Below, piece after piece: positions 1 through 8,663 of a DNA stretch of 11,259 nt; within the stretch, counting starts at the first letter, position 1, and each line of letters begins with the position of its first letter. The stretch is from positions 1-11,259 of the forward strand of contig CAZBXV010000060.1 in NCBI GenBank assembly GCA_964496205.1, written 5' to 3'. Source of the stretch: CAYLHS01 sp964496205. Lineage in GTDB: Bacteria > Actinomycetota > Acidimicrobiia > Spongiisociales > UBA4744. A model generated the notes under the pieces. The model was given only the letters and a program-made list of their open reading frames with translations. It had not been told where the DNA came from and did no database searches. A program made the position numbers and the translations under genes.

Positions 1-57
1 TGCCCGGAGACTACCGGTGACGAGTTCGATCCGCAGCGCACCAACATTGGGACGTGA
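1..57 (+). CDS. Possible C-terminal tail of an upstream gene (partial)
   Basis: The frame starting at base 1 is open for 18 codons and ends in TGA at 55-57, giving the tail CPETTGDEFDPQRTNIGT. Its codons mostly end in G or C, like the real genes here, and the other two forward frames look less coding-like. It is too short to recognise a family, and chance is a real alternative. The rest of the gene would lie outside the window. Confidence 0.25.
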   Translation, partial: CPETTGDEFDPQRTNIGT

Positions 58-363
58 ACGGGCCACGATCAGCGCACAGCGGAGGATTGGCAGATGGAAG
101 GACGTGGTGTCGTAACGTGTGGGAACGTGACGTTGCGACAATCAACGGTGGCTGGGTTCAACCAGTCGGTACCGCAGGCTGCGAGATAGGCCGGCTGGCA
201 TAGCGGCAGCATCGACACTAAGCTTCTGAGGTGCGCATCGATTGTGCACGCGCCTTGCTTTGCTTCTTCGACCCGTCGGACGTCGCAGCCAGACGTCACC
301 TCTCTTTCGAACTGGTGCCCTGGTGCATGGTGATCCATACGACGGCAGCTCAAAGGAGCAGCA
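58..363. other. Non-coding stretch upstream of the RRM gene
   Basis: No convincing gene is visible here on either strand; the open frames are antisense shadows or low-quality. The 5' part has several ACGT cores, including a perfect 11-bp palindrome AACGTGACGTT at 124-134. The 3' part is probably the promoter and 5' leader of the RNA-binding protein gene and ends in the ribosome binding site AAAGGAG at 352-358. I could not pick out a convincing -35/-10 pair. RRM genes of this small bacterial type are often cold-induced with a regulatory leader, so such a role is possible, but no cold-shock box is recognised. Confidence 0.5.
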
Positions 364-618
364 ATGTCCACCAACCTTTATGTGGGGAACCTCTCGTTCC
401 AAACCTCGACCAGCCAGCTGGAAGGTCTCTTCACCCCCTTCGGAGAAGTGACCAGTGCCAACGTGGTCACCGATCGCGAAACCGGCCAGTCGCGTGGCTT
501 CGGGTTCGTCGAGATGAAGACCAGCGACCAGGCCAATAGCGCCATCTCGGGGCTCAACGGCAAGGAGATCGACGGTCGCAATCTCAAGGTCAACGTCGCC
601 AAGCCTCGATCCCGCTGA
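364..618 (+). CDS. Small single-RRM RNA-binding protein
   Basis: An 84-residue protein made of a single RNA recognition motif, the beta-alpha-beta-beta-alpha-beta fold that binds single-stranded RNA. Both signature strands are present: RNP2 as LYVGNL (residues 5-10) and RNP1 as RGFGFVEM (44-51), with the aromatic residues Y6, F46 and F48 that stack on RNA bases. The domain fills the protein; a short basic tail (KPRSR) replaces the glycine-rich tail of many cyanobacterial Rbp proteins. The ATG is preceded by AAAGGAG with a 5-nt spacer, so the start is secure. In other bacteria such proteins are RNA chaperones, often cold-induced; that role is inferred here. The following gene begins 17 nt after the stop, so the two are probably co-transcribed. 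Confidence 0.93.
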   Translation: MSTNLYVGNLSFQTSTSQLEGLFTPFGEVTSANVVTDRETGQSRGFGFVEMKTSDQANSAISGLNGKEIDGRNLKVNVAKPRSR

Positions 619-635
619 GGGTTCCTTCCCGCTAA

Positions 636-887
636 GTGGCAAAACGCAGCAGGCAGAGTTTCCAGAAACGAGCCAAAGAGAAAGCTCGTCGGGAGAAACA
701 GGCGAACAAGAGGGCAAGACGTCAATCCTCCTCAGATGCTGAAGACGTCAACAGAGCTGAGGAGGATGCGTTGATGAAAGAGTACGCGCAACTCAGCGAA
801 CGCTTCGAGACCGACGAGATCTCGTCCGACGAGTTCGCCGATGAACGGAAGCGCATATTCGGTGAGTTGGGCCTAGAGACAGACTGA
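636..887 (+). CDS. Small basic/acidic bipartite protein, SHOCT-like C-terminus
   Basis: An 83-residue protein of unknown function. Residues 1-31 are extremely rich in Lys and Arg (MAKRSRQSFQKRAKEKARR, then KQANKRARR) and should bind nucleic acid or form a charged helix. Residues 34-83 are acidic; the segment from about 47 to 80 (LMKEYAQLSERF, then ISSDEFADERKRIF) resembles the helical hairpin of SHOCT domains. The start is GTG at 636; the next in-frame Met is near residue 46 and would lose the whole basic arm. No strong ribosome binding site sits at normal spacing (GAGGG overlaps the RRM stop region), so translation may depend on coupling to the RRM gene 17 nt upstream. A role alongside the RRM protein, such as RNA or ribosome binding, is inferred from position and charge only. 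Confidence 0.72.
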   Translation: MAKRSRQSFQKRAKEKARREKQANKRARRQSSSDAEDVNRAEEDALMKEYAQLSERFETDEISSDEFADERKRIFGELGLETD

Positions 888-939
888 AGTCATACGTCCC
901 GGTCGGACAACCCCGGCGAACTCCCCGACTGCCTGCTTT

Positions 940-1130
940 GGGAGCTTCCAGGACGCGTTTCGTTATGAACGCACCGAGACGCGCACGAATTGGCGCAACG
1001 GGGCGCGGAGCCGGGTGTTGTCGACACCGGCTGGTGATGTCGAGTTGCGGATCCCGAAGGTGCGGGAGGGGCGTTCGAGTCTCACCTCCGGAGCTTCTTG
1101 TGGTGACGACTCAGAAGAGCCGCTCGCCGG
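940..1130 (+). pseudogene. IS256/Mutator-family transposase remnant
   Basis: The frame through 961 reads RYERTETRTNWRNGARSR (961-1014), then LSTPAG, then DVELRIPKVREG (ending at 1071). This matches the conserved stretch of Mutator-type (IS256 family) DDE transposases, in which a YxRTxxRxxxRNGxRxR segment is followed by a glycine turn and VxLxIPKLRxGSFFP. After REG the similarity fades; bits of the expected continuation appear in shifted frames (PPELL near 1085-1100 in another frame, SEEPLAG back in the first frame near 1112), which suggests frameshifts. There is no start codon, no catalytic domain and no recognisable element end. It is a short, dead internal fragment of an insertion sequence. 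Recognition is by eye from the motif, not from a search. Confidence 0.75.
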
Positions 1131-1178
1131 CTCGAATCGCGATCGGAAGCTTGTTCTCCGGCGGCGGCAGGGGGCAAG

Positions 1179-1225
1179 TTCTTGCGTGAGGAGCGTGCAC
1201 TATGTCCACCCATCTCACGCAAGAA
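1179..1225. repeat. Perfect 12-bp inverted repeat (stem-loop or operator)
   Basis: The left arm TTCTTGCGTGAG (1179-1190) and right arm CTCACGCAAGAA (1214-1225) are exact reverse complements separated by 23 nt. As RNA this would be a stable hairpin, but no T-run follows, so it is not a classic intrinsic terminator. TTCTTG (1179-1184) and TATGTC (1201-1206), 16 nt apart, could be a weak -35/-10 pair, in which case the arms would overlap the -35 and the start-site region, as an operator would. Alternatively it is left over from the adjacent insertion-sequence relic. It lies 48 nt upstream of the glgX start. Confidence 0.6.
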
Positions 1226-1272
1226 GGCAGAACGGGTGGGCCGATTTGGCGGCGCTCGGTAGATTGGCGGTG

Positions 1273-3274
<2,002 letters not shown>

Positions 3275-3282
<8 letters not shown>

Positions 3283-4612
3283 ACAGCGCTCCAAGCTCGG
3301 GACTCTCTCAGTCCTGTCGATCGGGATCGGCGGCATGGTCGGCGGCGGCATCTTCGCCGTCACCGGGCTCACTGTTCAGCTCACCAAGGGCGCCGCGCCG
3401 GTCGCGTTCGTTGTCGCAGGGATCGTCGCCCTCCTCACCGCCTACTCGTACCTCAAGCTGACACTCACCTTCCCTGGACAGGGTGGCACCGTCGAGTTCC
3501 TCAACAGGGCATTCGGCACCGGCACGTTCACCGGGAGCACGAACATCCTCCTTGGACTCTCCTACGTCGTCCTGCTGGCCATCTACGCGTTCGCATTCGG
3601 CAGCTACGGAGCCAATCTGATCCCGGCCGGCTCCTACGGTCTCTGGCAGCACGTCCTCATCACAGCCGTGATCGTCTTCCTCACTGCGATCAATCTCATC
3701 GGGGCCGGTCTCGTGGTTCGATCGGAGAACTTCTTCAACCTCACGAAGATGATCCTGCTGCTCGTGTTCATCGTCGTCGGACTCGCCACACCTATCGACA
3801 TGAGCCGGATGGGCGTGTCCACCTACGTGCCTCTCTGGGGCATCGTCTCAGGGGCGATGATCATCTTCCTCAACTACGAAGGGTTCGAATTGATCGCCAA
3901 CGCGTCACCGGACGTCTCGAATCCAAAGAGGTCGCTCCCTATCGCGTACCTGGGCGGGGTCCTGATCGTGATCGTTGTGTACGCGCTCATCGCTGTAGCG
4001 GTCGTGGGTCATCTCGACTTCGCCGCCATCACCAAGGACTCCGACTACTCGCTCGCGGTTGCAGCGAGGACCTTCCTGGGCCAAGGCGGGTTCATCATGA
4101 TCATCGTCGCCGCGCTCCTCGCCACCTCCTCGGCGATCAACGCCACCCTCTACGGATCCGGCCGGCTCACCTATGTGGTCGCCAAGACGGGCGAACTCCC
4201 CAAGGAACTCGAACGAAGCCTGTTCCACGAACACCCGGAAGGGATGATCATCTACGCAGTACTTGCCCTGCTGATCGCCAACCTGCTGCCGCTTCATGCC
4301 ATCGCAACCATGGGCAGCGCCGGCTTTCTGCTGATTTTCATGGCGGTCAATGCAGCCAACGCGCGAATGGCCGAGGCCACCGACAGCAAACGCTGGATCT
4401 CGTTGGTCGGGACGGTCGCCTGTTTCGTTGCACTCGCGGCGCTGTGCTGGCAGGTGTGGCAAGAACCGTCCACCAGAGGACAGCTCTGGATCCTCGCAGG
4501 GATGATCGCCCTGGCGTTCGCAATCGAAACCATCTACAGATCCGTCACGGGCCGGGAGGTGCGGGTCGTGCACGAAGGGAGACGGAATGGCGGGAATCTT
4601 CAAGGCCTATGA
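3275..4612 (+). CDS. APC-superfamily amino acid permease
   Basis: A 445-residue inner-membrane transporter, probably a proton-coupled amino acid permease. About 12 hydrophobic segments can be counted (near 11-33, 40-62, 90-114, 123-146, 158-172, 187-209, 223-245, 269-295, 323-340, 346-365, 374-396, 404-421). Helix 1 carries the glycine-rich unwound motif GGMVGGGIF (19-27) of the substrate site. After helix 6 comes FLNYEGFELIANASPDVSNP (199-218), the family's F-x-x-Y-x-G-x-E segment. The start is GTG 3275, preceded by GAGGAA at 3265-3270. The frame is open further upstream, but that part is the third-frame shadow of glgX. It overlaps glgX by 8 nt and the mutase by 26 nt, so it is part of the same operon although its substrate has no clear link to glycogen. 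Substrate cannot be read from sequence. Confidence 0.9.
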
Positions 4613-5936
4613 CATCAGGGGCACGTACCCCGACGAAATCGACGAGGACATCGTCCGCGCAATCGGCTACGCCTTCGCCCAATACCTGACCGAAGAACAC
4701 ATCGTGGTTGGTCACGACATGCGCGACTCGTCACCGGGTCTCAACGCGGCGTTCACCGAAGGGGTCCTCGCCTATGGCACAGATGTCACCGACATCGGGC
4801 TGGCGACGACCCCAATGCTGTACAGCGCCATCATCGATGGCGGATTCGACGGGGGAGCGATGATCACCGCATCGCATCTGCCCGCCCAGTACAACGGCAT
4901 CAAGTTGTGCCGAGAAAAGGCGATCCCGCTCAGCGGTGCACAAGGACTTCCGGACGTCGAACGCCTCTACGAAGCCATCACCGGACTGCCGGGCGAGATG
5001 GCGGGACTCCGCCACACCACGGAGTTCCTCGACCGCTATCTCGACATGCTCGTCCCATTCGTCGAGCACGACGACGAGGTCGAGATCGTAATCGACGCAG
5101 GCAACGGCATGGGCGGACTCGACACCCCACACCTCCTCGACCGCCTGCCGCACGTCCAAGCCGACCGCATGTACTTCGAGCCCGACGGCGAGTTCCCACA
5201 CCACGTCCCGAATCCAGCCGAACCCGAGAACACCGCCGAACTCCAACGGCGAGTTGTCGACGCCGGCGCAGCGCTCGGGTTCGCGTTCGACGGCGACTGT
5301 GACCGATGCGGGTTCGTCGACGAACACGGTGAACGGGTCCCCGCCGACCTGGTGATCGCCATCCTCGCCGAGTATTTCCTCGCCCGTCAGCCCGGAGCGA
5401 CAATCCTGTATGACCTCCGATCGAGCCGAGCGGTCGCCGAACGAATCACCGAGCTGGGGGGCAAACCGGTCAAGACTCGTGTTGGTCACTCGTTCATCAA
5501 GGAGAAGATGCGAGAGGTCGACGCCACCTTCGCCGGCGAACTGTCCGGTCACTATTACTACAAGGAGATGGGCTTCATCGACTCGGGCATCCTGTCGATG
5601 ATCACCATGCTCGAACTCCTCATCGAGAAGAAGGCACCCCTCGGGACGCTCGTCGCGTCTCTCCGGAAGTATGCCCAGTCCGGGGAGATCAACATCCACG
5701 TCACCGATTCGGCGAAGCTCCTCGATGAGCTCGAGTCGATCTACGCGGATGGCACCGTCGAGCATCTCGATGGGCTGTCGGTCGAGTACCCGACCTGGTG
5801 GTTCAACTTGCGCGAATCCAACACCGAGCCGGTCGTCAGGCTCGTGATGGAAGCCGACGACGAACCCACCCTCCAGAAAGAGAAGGCAAAGATCATGGAG
5901 ATCATCGGTCGCTACATGCCGAGTGACGGAGCGTAG
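4587..5936 (+). CDS. manB: Phosphohexomutase (phosphomannomutase/phosphoglucomutase, ManB/CpsG-like)
   Basis: A 449-residue alpha-D-phosphohexomutase that moves phosphate between C1 and C6 of a hexose through a phosphoserine. Visible motifs: ITASHLP with the catalytic S96, the metal loop DGDCDR (235-240), the sugar-binding loop GELSGH (317-322), and the phosphate-binding loop RESNTEP (409-415). The wording around them (YNGIKLCREKAIPLSG, GHSFIKEKMR, WWFNLRESNTEPVVRL) is closest to the ManB/CpsG phosphomannomutase type. Neighbouring glgX and glgP suggest use as a phosphoglucomutase (glucose-1-P to glucose-6-P), and bifunctional enzymes of this superfamily are known; I infer dual use. The ATG has AAGGGAG at 4575-4581 with 5-nt spacing. 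It overlaps the permease end by 26 nt and the convergent glgP end by 25 bp. Confidence 0.92.
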   Translation: MAGIFKAYDIRGTYPDEIDEDIVRAIGYAFAQYLTEEHIVVGHDMRDSSPGLNAAFTEGVLAYGTDVTDIGLATTPMLYSAIIDGGFDGGAMITASHLPAQYNGIKLCREKAIPLSGAQGLPDVERLYEAITGLPGEMAGLRHTTEFLDRYLDMLVPFVEHDDEVEIVIDAGNGMGGLDTPHLLDRLPHVQADRMYFEPDGEFPHHVPNPAEPENTAELQRRVVDAGAALGFAFDGDCDRCGFVDEHGERVPADLVIAILAEYFLARQPGATILYDLRSSRAVAERITELGGKPVKTRVGHSFIKEKMREVDATFAGELSGHYYYKEMGFIDSGILSMITMLELLIEKKAPLGTLVASLRKYAQSGEINIHVTDSAKLLDELESIYADGTVEHLDGLSVEYPTWWFNLRESNTEPVVRLVMEADDEPTLQKEKAKIMEIIGRYMPSDGA

Positions 5937-8023
5937 AACCGGTTCACATACTCCTTGACCATCCGGGTCGTACTGAACCTGGGGGCGACGCTCTTGATCG
6001 ACGCCTTCATCACCCCCACGAACCCGTGCGGCGTGTCGTCGTCATCCCGGTCGTAGTAGAGGGGGATGACCTCGTTCTCGAGGAGTCGATAGAGCGCCTC
6101 GGCATCGGCCTCCGTACGGTCACCCTCGATCTCCTCGCCACCGAACGCCCAGCCGTTCGCACCGTTGAACCCCTCGATCCACCACCCGTCGAGGATCGAC
6201 AGGTTCGGTGCGCCGTTCACGGCAGCCTTCATGCCGCTCGTACCGCTCGCCTCGAGCGGGGGGAGTGGGTTGTTGAGCCATATGTCGACCCCATGCACGA
6301 GATACTGGGCGAGCTGCTGGTCGTACCCTTCGACGAACGCGATCCGACCGCCACACTCGGGATCGCGGGCCAACTCGACGATGTGTTGGATCAGCCGCTT
6401 GCCGTCATTGTCGGCTGGATGAGCGATACCCGCGAACACGATCTGCATCGGACGAACCGGATGGCTGAGGATCCGCTTGATCCGATCGAGATCGTGAAAC
6501 ACGAGATCAGCCCGCTTGTAGCCGGTGAACCGCCGCGCGAAGCCGATGGTCAGGATCTCAGGATCGAGAAGCGCGCCGGCAGACACGACATCACCTGCTG
6601 CGCTGCGATCCTCCCGCCAGCGGGCCCGAGCCCGCTCGTTGATCTGACCGGTCAGCAGCACCTTTCGGTCCTGATGCAGATGCCATAGGTCCTCATCGGG
6701 GATGTCCTCGATTCCCTCCCACGTTTCGGGCCGGTCCTGATGTGCCACCCAATCGTTGCCGAGGCGTTCTGTCAGCAGAGGCTGAAGGTGAACGAGTTCG
6801 ATCCACGACGGGAGATGCACGCCGTTGGTGATCGACTCGATCAGAACCTCCTTGGTGTCTGGCCACAGGTCCGCCCACATCTCCCGAGCAACTCGCCCGT
6901 GCCGTTCGCTGACCGCGTTGCGGTAGGCAGCGGCCCGCAGCGCGAACACGGTCATGTTGAACCCTGCCGACGGGTCCGAAGGATTGGTGCCCAGCTCGAG
7001 AACGGTCTTCAGATCCGTGCCGAGCAGAGCGCAGAGGCCGCCGAAGTACTGCTCCATCAGCTGGAACGGGTAGACGTCGGTGCCCGCCGCGACCGGGGTG
7101 TGCGTCGTGAAGACGGTCGATTGGCGAACTGCCTCGAATGCATCGTCGAACACCTGTCCACGCTCGACCCGGGCCCGAATCCGTTCGAGGATCGCGAAGG
7201 CAGGGTGGCCCTCGTTGAGGTGAAGCGCAGCAGGCTCGATGCCCAACGCTGTCAATACCGACATGCCACCCATTCCGAGCACGATCTCCTGCTTGAGGCG
7301 CTGTTCCACGTTGCCCGCGTAGAGGTGTTGGGCGATGGCGCGGTCCCACGGCTGGTTGATCTCGAGGTCGGTGTCCATCAGATAGAGCGGAATTCGGCCG
7401 GCTGCCACCTTCCACACGGCTACGTGCAGGGGAGGGTCGAACAACGGGACCTGAACGATGAGCTGCGAGCCGGCGGCGTCGAGAACGGGTGTGATCGGAT
7501 CGTAGGCCCGGTCCAGTTTGGTTTCGACGTCCTCTTGCCAGCCGTCTGCGCGGAGACGCTGGCGCACATAGCCATCTGAGTAGATCATGCCGACTGCAAC
7601 CAGAGGTACGCCGAGATCGCTCGCCTCCTTCAGATGGTCGCCTGCCAGCATGCCTAGGCCGCCGGCGTAGATCGGCAACGACGCATGGAGGCCATACTCG
7701 AACGACATGTACGCAATCGGGCCGTGTCCTCCGCCGTACGTGTCTTCGAACCATCCACTCGTCGAGTGCACCTCGCGCTCAAAACGCTCCATGATCGCGT
7801 CGTAGCGCTTGACGTACGAGGGTTCCGCCGCGGCCTTGGAGAGGATCTCGGAGGGAAGCGTCGCGAGCATCCTGATCGGGTTGTGGTCGCTCGTTCGCCA
7901 CGGATACAGGCCGAGATCACGGAACAGATCACGGGCTTCCGGCTGCCACGACCACCAGAGGTTGTAGGCGAGGTCTTCGAGCCCGGCGATTCGGTCGGGG
8001 AGTGACGGGAAGCGGTCGGACAT
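5912..8023 (-). CDS. glgP: Alpha-glucan (glycogen) phosphorylase, short DUF3417-type
   Basis: A 703-residue GT35 phosphorylase that uses phosphate to release glucose-1-phosphate from the ends of alpha-1,4-glucan. The N-terminus (about 10-110, LEDLAYNLWWSWQPEARDLF) is the DUF3417 domain of the shorter bacterial/archaeal alpha-glucan phosphorylases. Further motifs: SLPIYAGGLGMLAGDHLKEA (115-134), HLNEGHPAF (268-276), FTTHTPVAAGTD (305-316), GFARRFTGYKRADLVF (494-509) and EASGTSGMKAAVNG (591-604), where K599 should carry pyridoxal phosphate. The frame is open for 20 more codons, but ATG 8023 is preferred because AAGGAG lies 6 nt upstream and similarity starts just after it. It is monocistronic or follows marR on the minus strand, and its stop lies inside the end of manB. 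Confidence 0.95.
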   Translation of the reverse strand: MSDRFPSLPDRIAGLEDLAYNLWWSWQPEARDLFRDLGLYPWRTSDHNPIRMLATLPSEILSKAAAEPSYVKRYDAIMERFEREVHSTSGWFEDTYGGGHGPIAYMSFEYGLHASLPIYAGGLGMLAGDHLKEASDLGVPLVAVGMIYSDGYVRQRLRADGWQEDVETKLDRAYDPITPVLDAAGSQLIVQVPLFDPPLHVAVWKVAAGRIPLYLMDTDLEINQPWDRAIAQHLYAGNVEQRLKQEIVLGMGGMSVLTALGIEPAALHLNEGHPAFAILERIRARVERGQVFDDAFEAVRQSTVFTTHTPVAAGTDVYPFQLMEQYFGGLCALLGTDLKTVLELGTNPSDPSAGFNMTVFALRAAAYRNAVSERHGRVAREMWADLWPDTKEVLIESITNGVHLPSWIELVHLQPLLTERLGNDWVAHQDRPETWEGIEDIPDEDLWHLHQDRKVLLTGQINERARARWREDRSAAGDVVSAGALLDPEILTIGFARRFTGYKRADLVFHDLDRIKRILSHPVRPMQIVFAGIAHPADNDGKRLIQHIVELARDPECGGRIAFVEGYDQQLAQYLVHGVDIWLNNPLPPLEASGTSGMKAAVNGAPNLSILDGWWIEGFNGANGWAFGGEEIEGDRTEADAEALYRLLENEVIPLYYDRDDDDTPHGFVGVMKASIKSVAPRFSTTRMVKEYVNRFYAPSLGM

Positions 8024-8029
8024 CGGTTT

Positions 8030-8035
8030 CTCCTT
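8030..8035 (-). promoter_or_regulatory. Ribosome binding site that fixes the glgP start
   Basis: On the minus strand AAGGAG lies 6 nt before ATG 8023. The upstream in-frame ATG at 8083 would add PPVPSSFQRET-like residues unlike the family, with the Shine-Dalgarno inside the coding region, so the shorter start is favoured. Confidence 0.8.
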
Positions 8036-8149
8036 GTCGGCTCGAGGTGTCTCTCGTTGGAACGATGAGGGGACAGGCGGCATTCCCGTAGCCGATCCTA
8101 CGCACCAGAGGAGCTACCGAGGTCGTCTGTGCGCCGGACCGGTGTTCGC

Positions 8150-8635
8150 TCAGGCGATCAGCCGAGCCAGATGCTCAGCGGCGCGTCGGACAGCCACGAG
8201 GTCGTGATCGGACAGGTCCTCCAGGAGACCTGCGAGCGCAACCACCCGTGCGGCCCGCCCACGCTCGAGCGCAGTACGGCCGGCGGCAGTGGCAACCACC
8301 TCCACGACCCGCCTGTCGGCTGCAGATCTGCGCCTCGAGACGAGGCCTTCCTTCTCCAGACCGTCGACGAGCTTGGTGATCGCAGGCGGTGTGACTTGCT
8401 CGATATCGGCGAGTCGTCCGATGGGAAGTGGCCCTCCGTAGACCAGCACGGAGAGCAGCGATGCTCTCGCTGCGGTGAGGCCCGTTGCCGTGCGGTCGGA
8501 CTCCCGGATCCTACGGAGGAGTCTGATGGCCACGGAGTTGAGGATGGAGGCAGTCTCGTGGACCTGGTCGGAAGGCAGTCCCGAAGGAACCGAAGGGAGC
8601 GTACTTGACCCAGGCATATGAGGAATGTTAAACAT
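8150..8635 (-). CDS. MarR-family transcriptional regulator
   Basis: A winged-helix repressor of the MarR family, up to 161 residues. Residues about 53-118 form the DNA-binding domain: LTAARASLLSVLVYGG, the recognition region VTPPAITKLVDGLEKEGLVS (81-100), and the wing RRRSAADRRVVEV with the conserved D-x-R-type tip. Helices on either side should make the dimer. The start is uncertain: ATG 8635 lies inside the palindromic operator candidate, whereas ATG 8617 (155 residues, MPGSSTLPS) lies just downstream of it. Neither has a clear ribosome binding site, so a leaderless message is possible. It is divergent from the VOC gene and probably represses both. Downstream, on the same strand, glgP begins 127 nt after its stop; control of glgP by read-through is possible but not shown. 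Confidence 0.9.
   Translation of the reverse strand: MFNIPHMPGSSTLPSVPSGLPSDQVHETASILNSVAIRLLRRIRESDRTATGLTAARASLLSVLVYGGPLPIGRLADIEQVTPPAITKLVDGLEKEGLVSRRRSAADRRVVEVVATAAGRTALERGRAARVVALAGLLEDLSDHDLVAVRRAAEHLARLIA
8605..8633 (+). promoter_or_regulatory. Candidate promoter of the VOC gene
   Basis: TTGACC at 8605-8610 is a good -35 match. Seventeen nt later TTAAAC (8628-8633) is a weak -10, lying within the palindrome at 8624-8636. Transcription would begin near 8640, leaving a short leader with AAAGGA before GTG 8664. A repressor on the palindrome would block this promoter. Confidence 0.45.
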
Positions 8636-8636
8636 T
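8624..8636. promoter_or_regulatory. MarR-type operator candidate
   Basis: AATGTTAAACATT is a perfect palindrome (6-bp arms around a central A at 8630). A second, overlapping dyad GTTAA-ACA-TTAAC spans 8627-8639. AT-rich TGTT/AACA-type palindromes between divergent genes are typical MarR binding sites, and this is the only AT-rich island in the region. It covers both farthest-upstream ATG codons of the flanking genes (8625 plus, 8635 minus), so those are probably not the real starts. Confidence 0.65.
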
Positions 8637-8650
8637 AACCGTACTCAAAG

Positions 8651-8656
8651 AAAGGA
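8651..8656 (+). promoter_or_regulatory. Ribosome binding site that fixes the VOC start
   Basis: AAAGGA lies 7 nt before GTG 8664. It favours that start over the in-frame ATG 8625, which sits inside the operator candidate and has no Shine-Dalgarno. Confidence 0.7.
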
Positions 8657-8663
8657 CCCCTGC

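Larger units (their letters stand above)
888..1272. other. Gene-free stretch holding a transposase relic and an inverted repeat
   Basis: This 385-nt interval separates the small basic protein gene from glgX. It contains a decayed IS256-type transposase fragment (about 940-1130) and a perfect 12-bp inverted repeat (1179-1225). No terminator with a T-run is visible after the small gene. The glgX promoter should lie here if glgX heads its operon. A frame open from 1015 runs straight into glgX, but its first 86 codons are relic and intergenic sequence, not glgX. Confidence 0.7.

Noticed and set aside
140..190. tRNA-like GGTTCAAC motif at about 154-161
   Set aside because: The flanks form only a 4-bp arm, and no acceptor, D or anticodon arm can be built around it.
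1015..1272. N-terminal extension of GlgX from an upstream start at 1015
   Set aside because: The residues match transposase text and then nothing; GlgX similarity begins at about 1273.
4731..5765. 344-codon minus-strand frame across the phosphohexomutase
   Set aside because: Shadow of a clearly conserved gene; no motif of its own.
6693..7754. 353-codon minus-strand frame and a plus-strand frame (6740-7579) across glgP
   Set aside because: Arg-rich, low-complexity shadows of the glgP coding frame.
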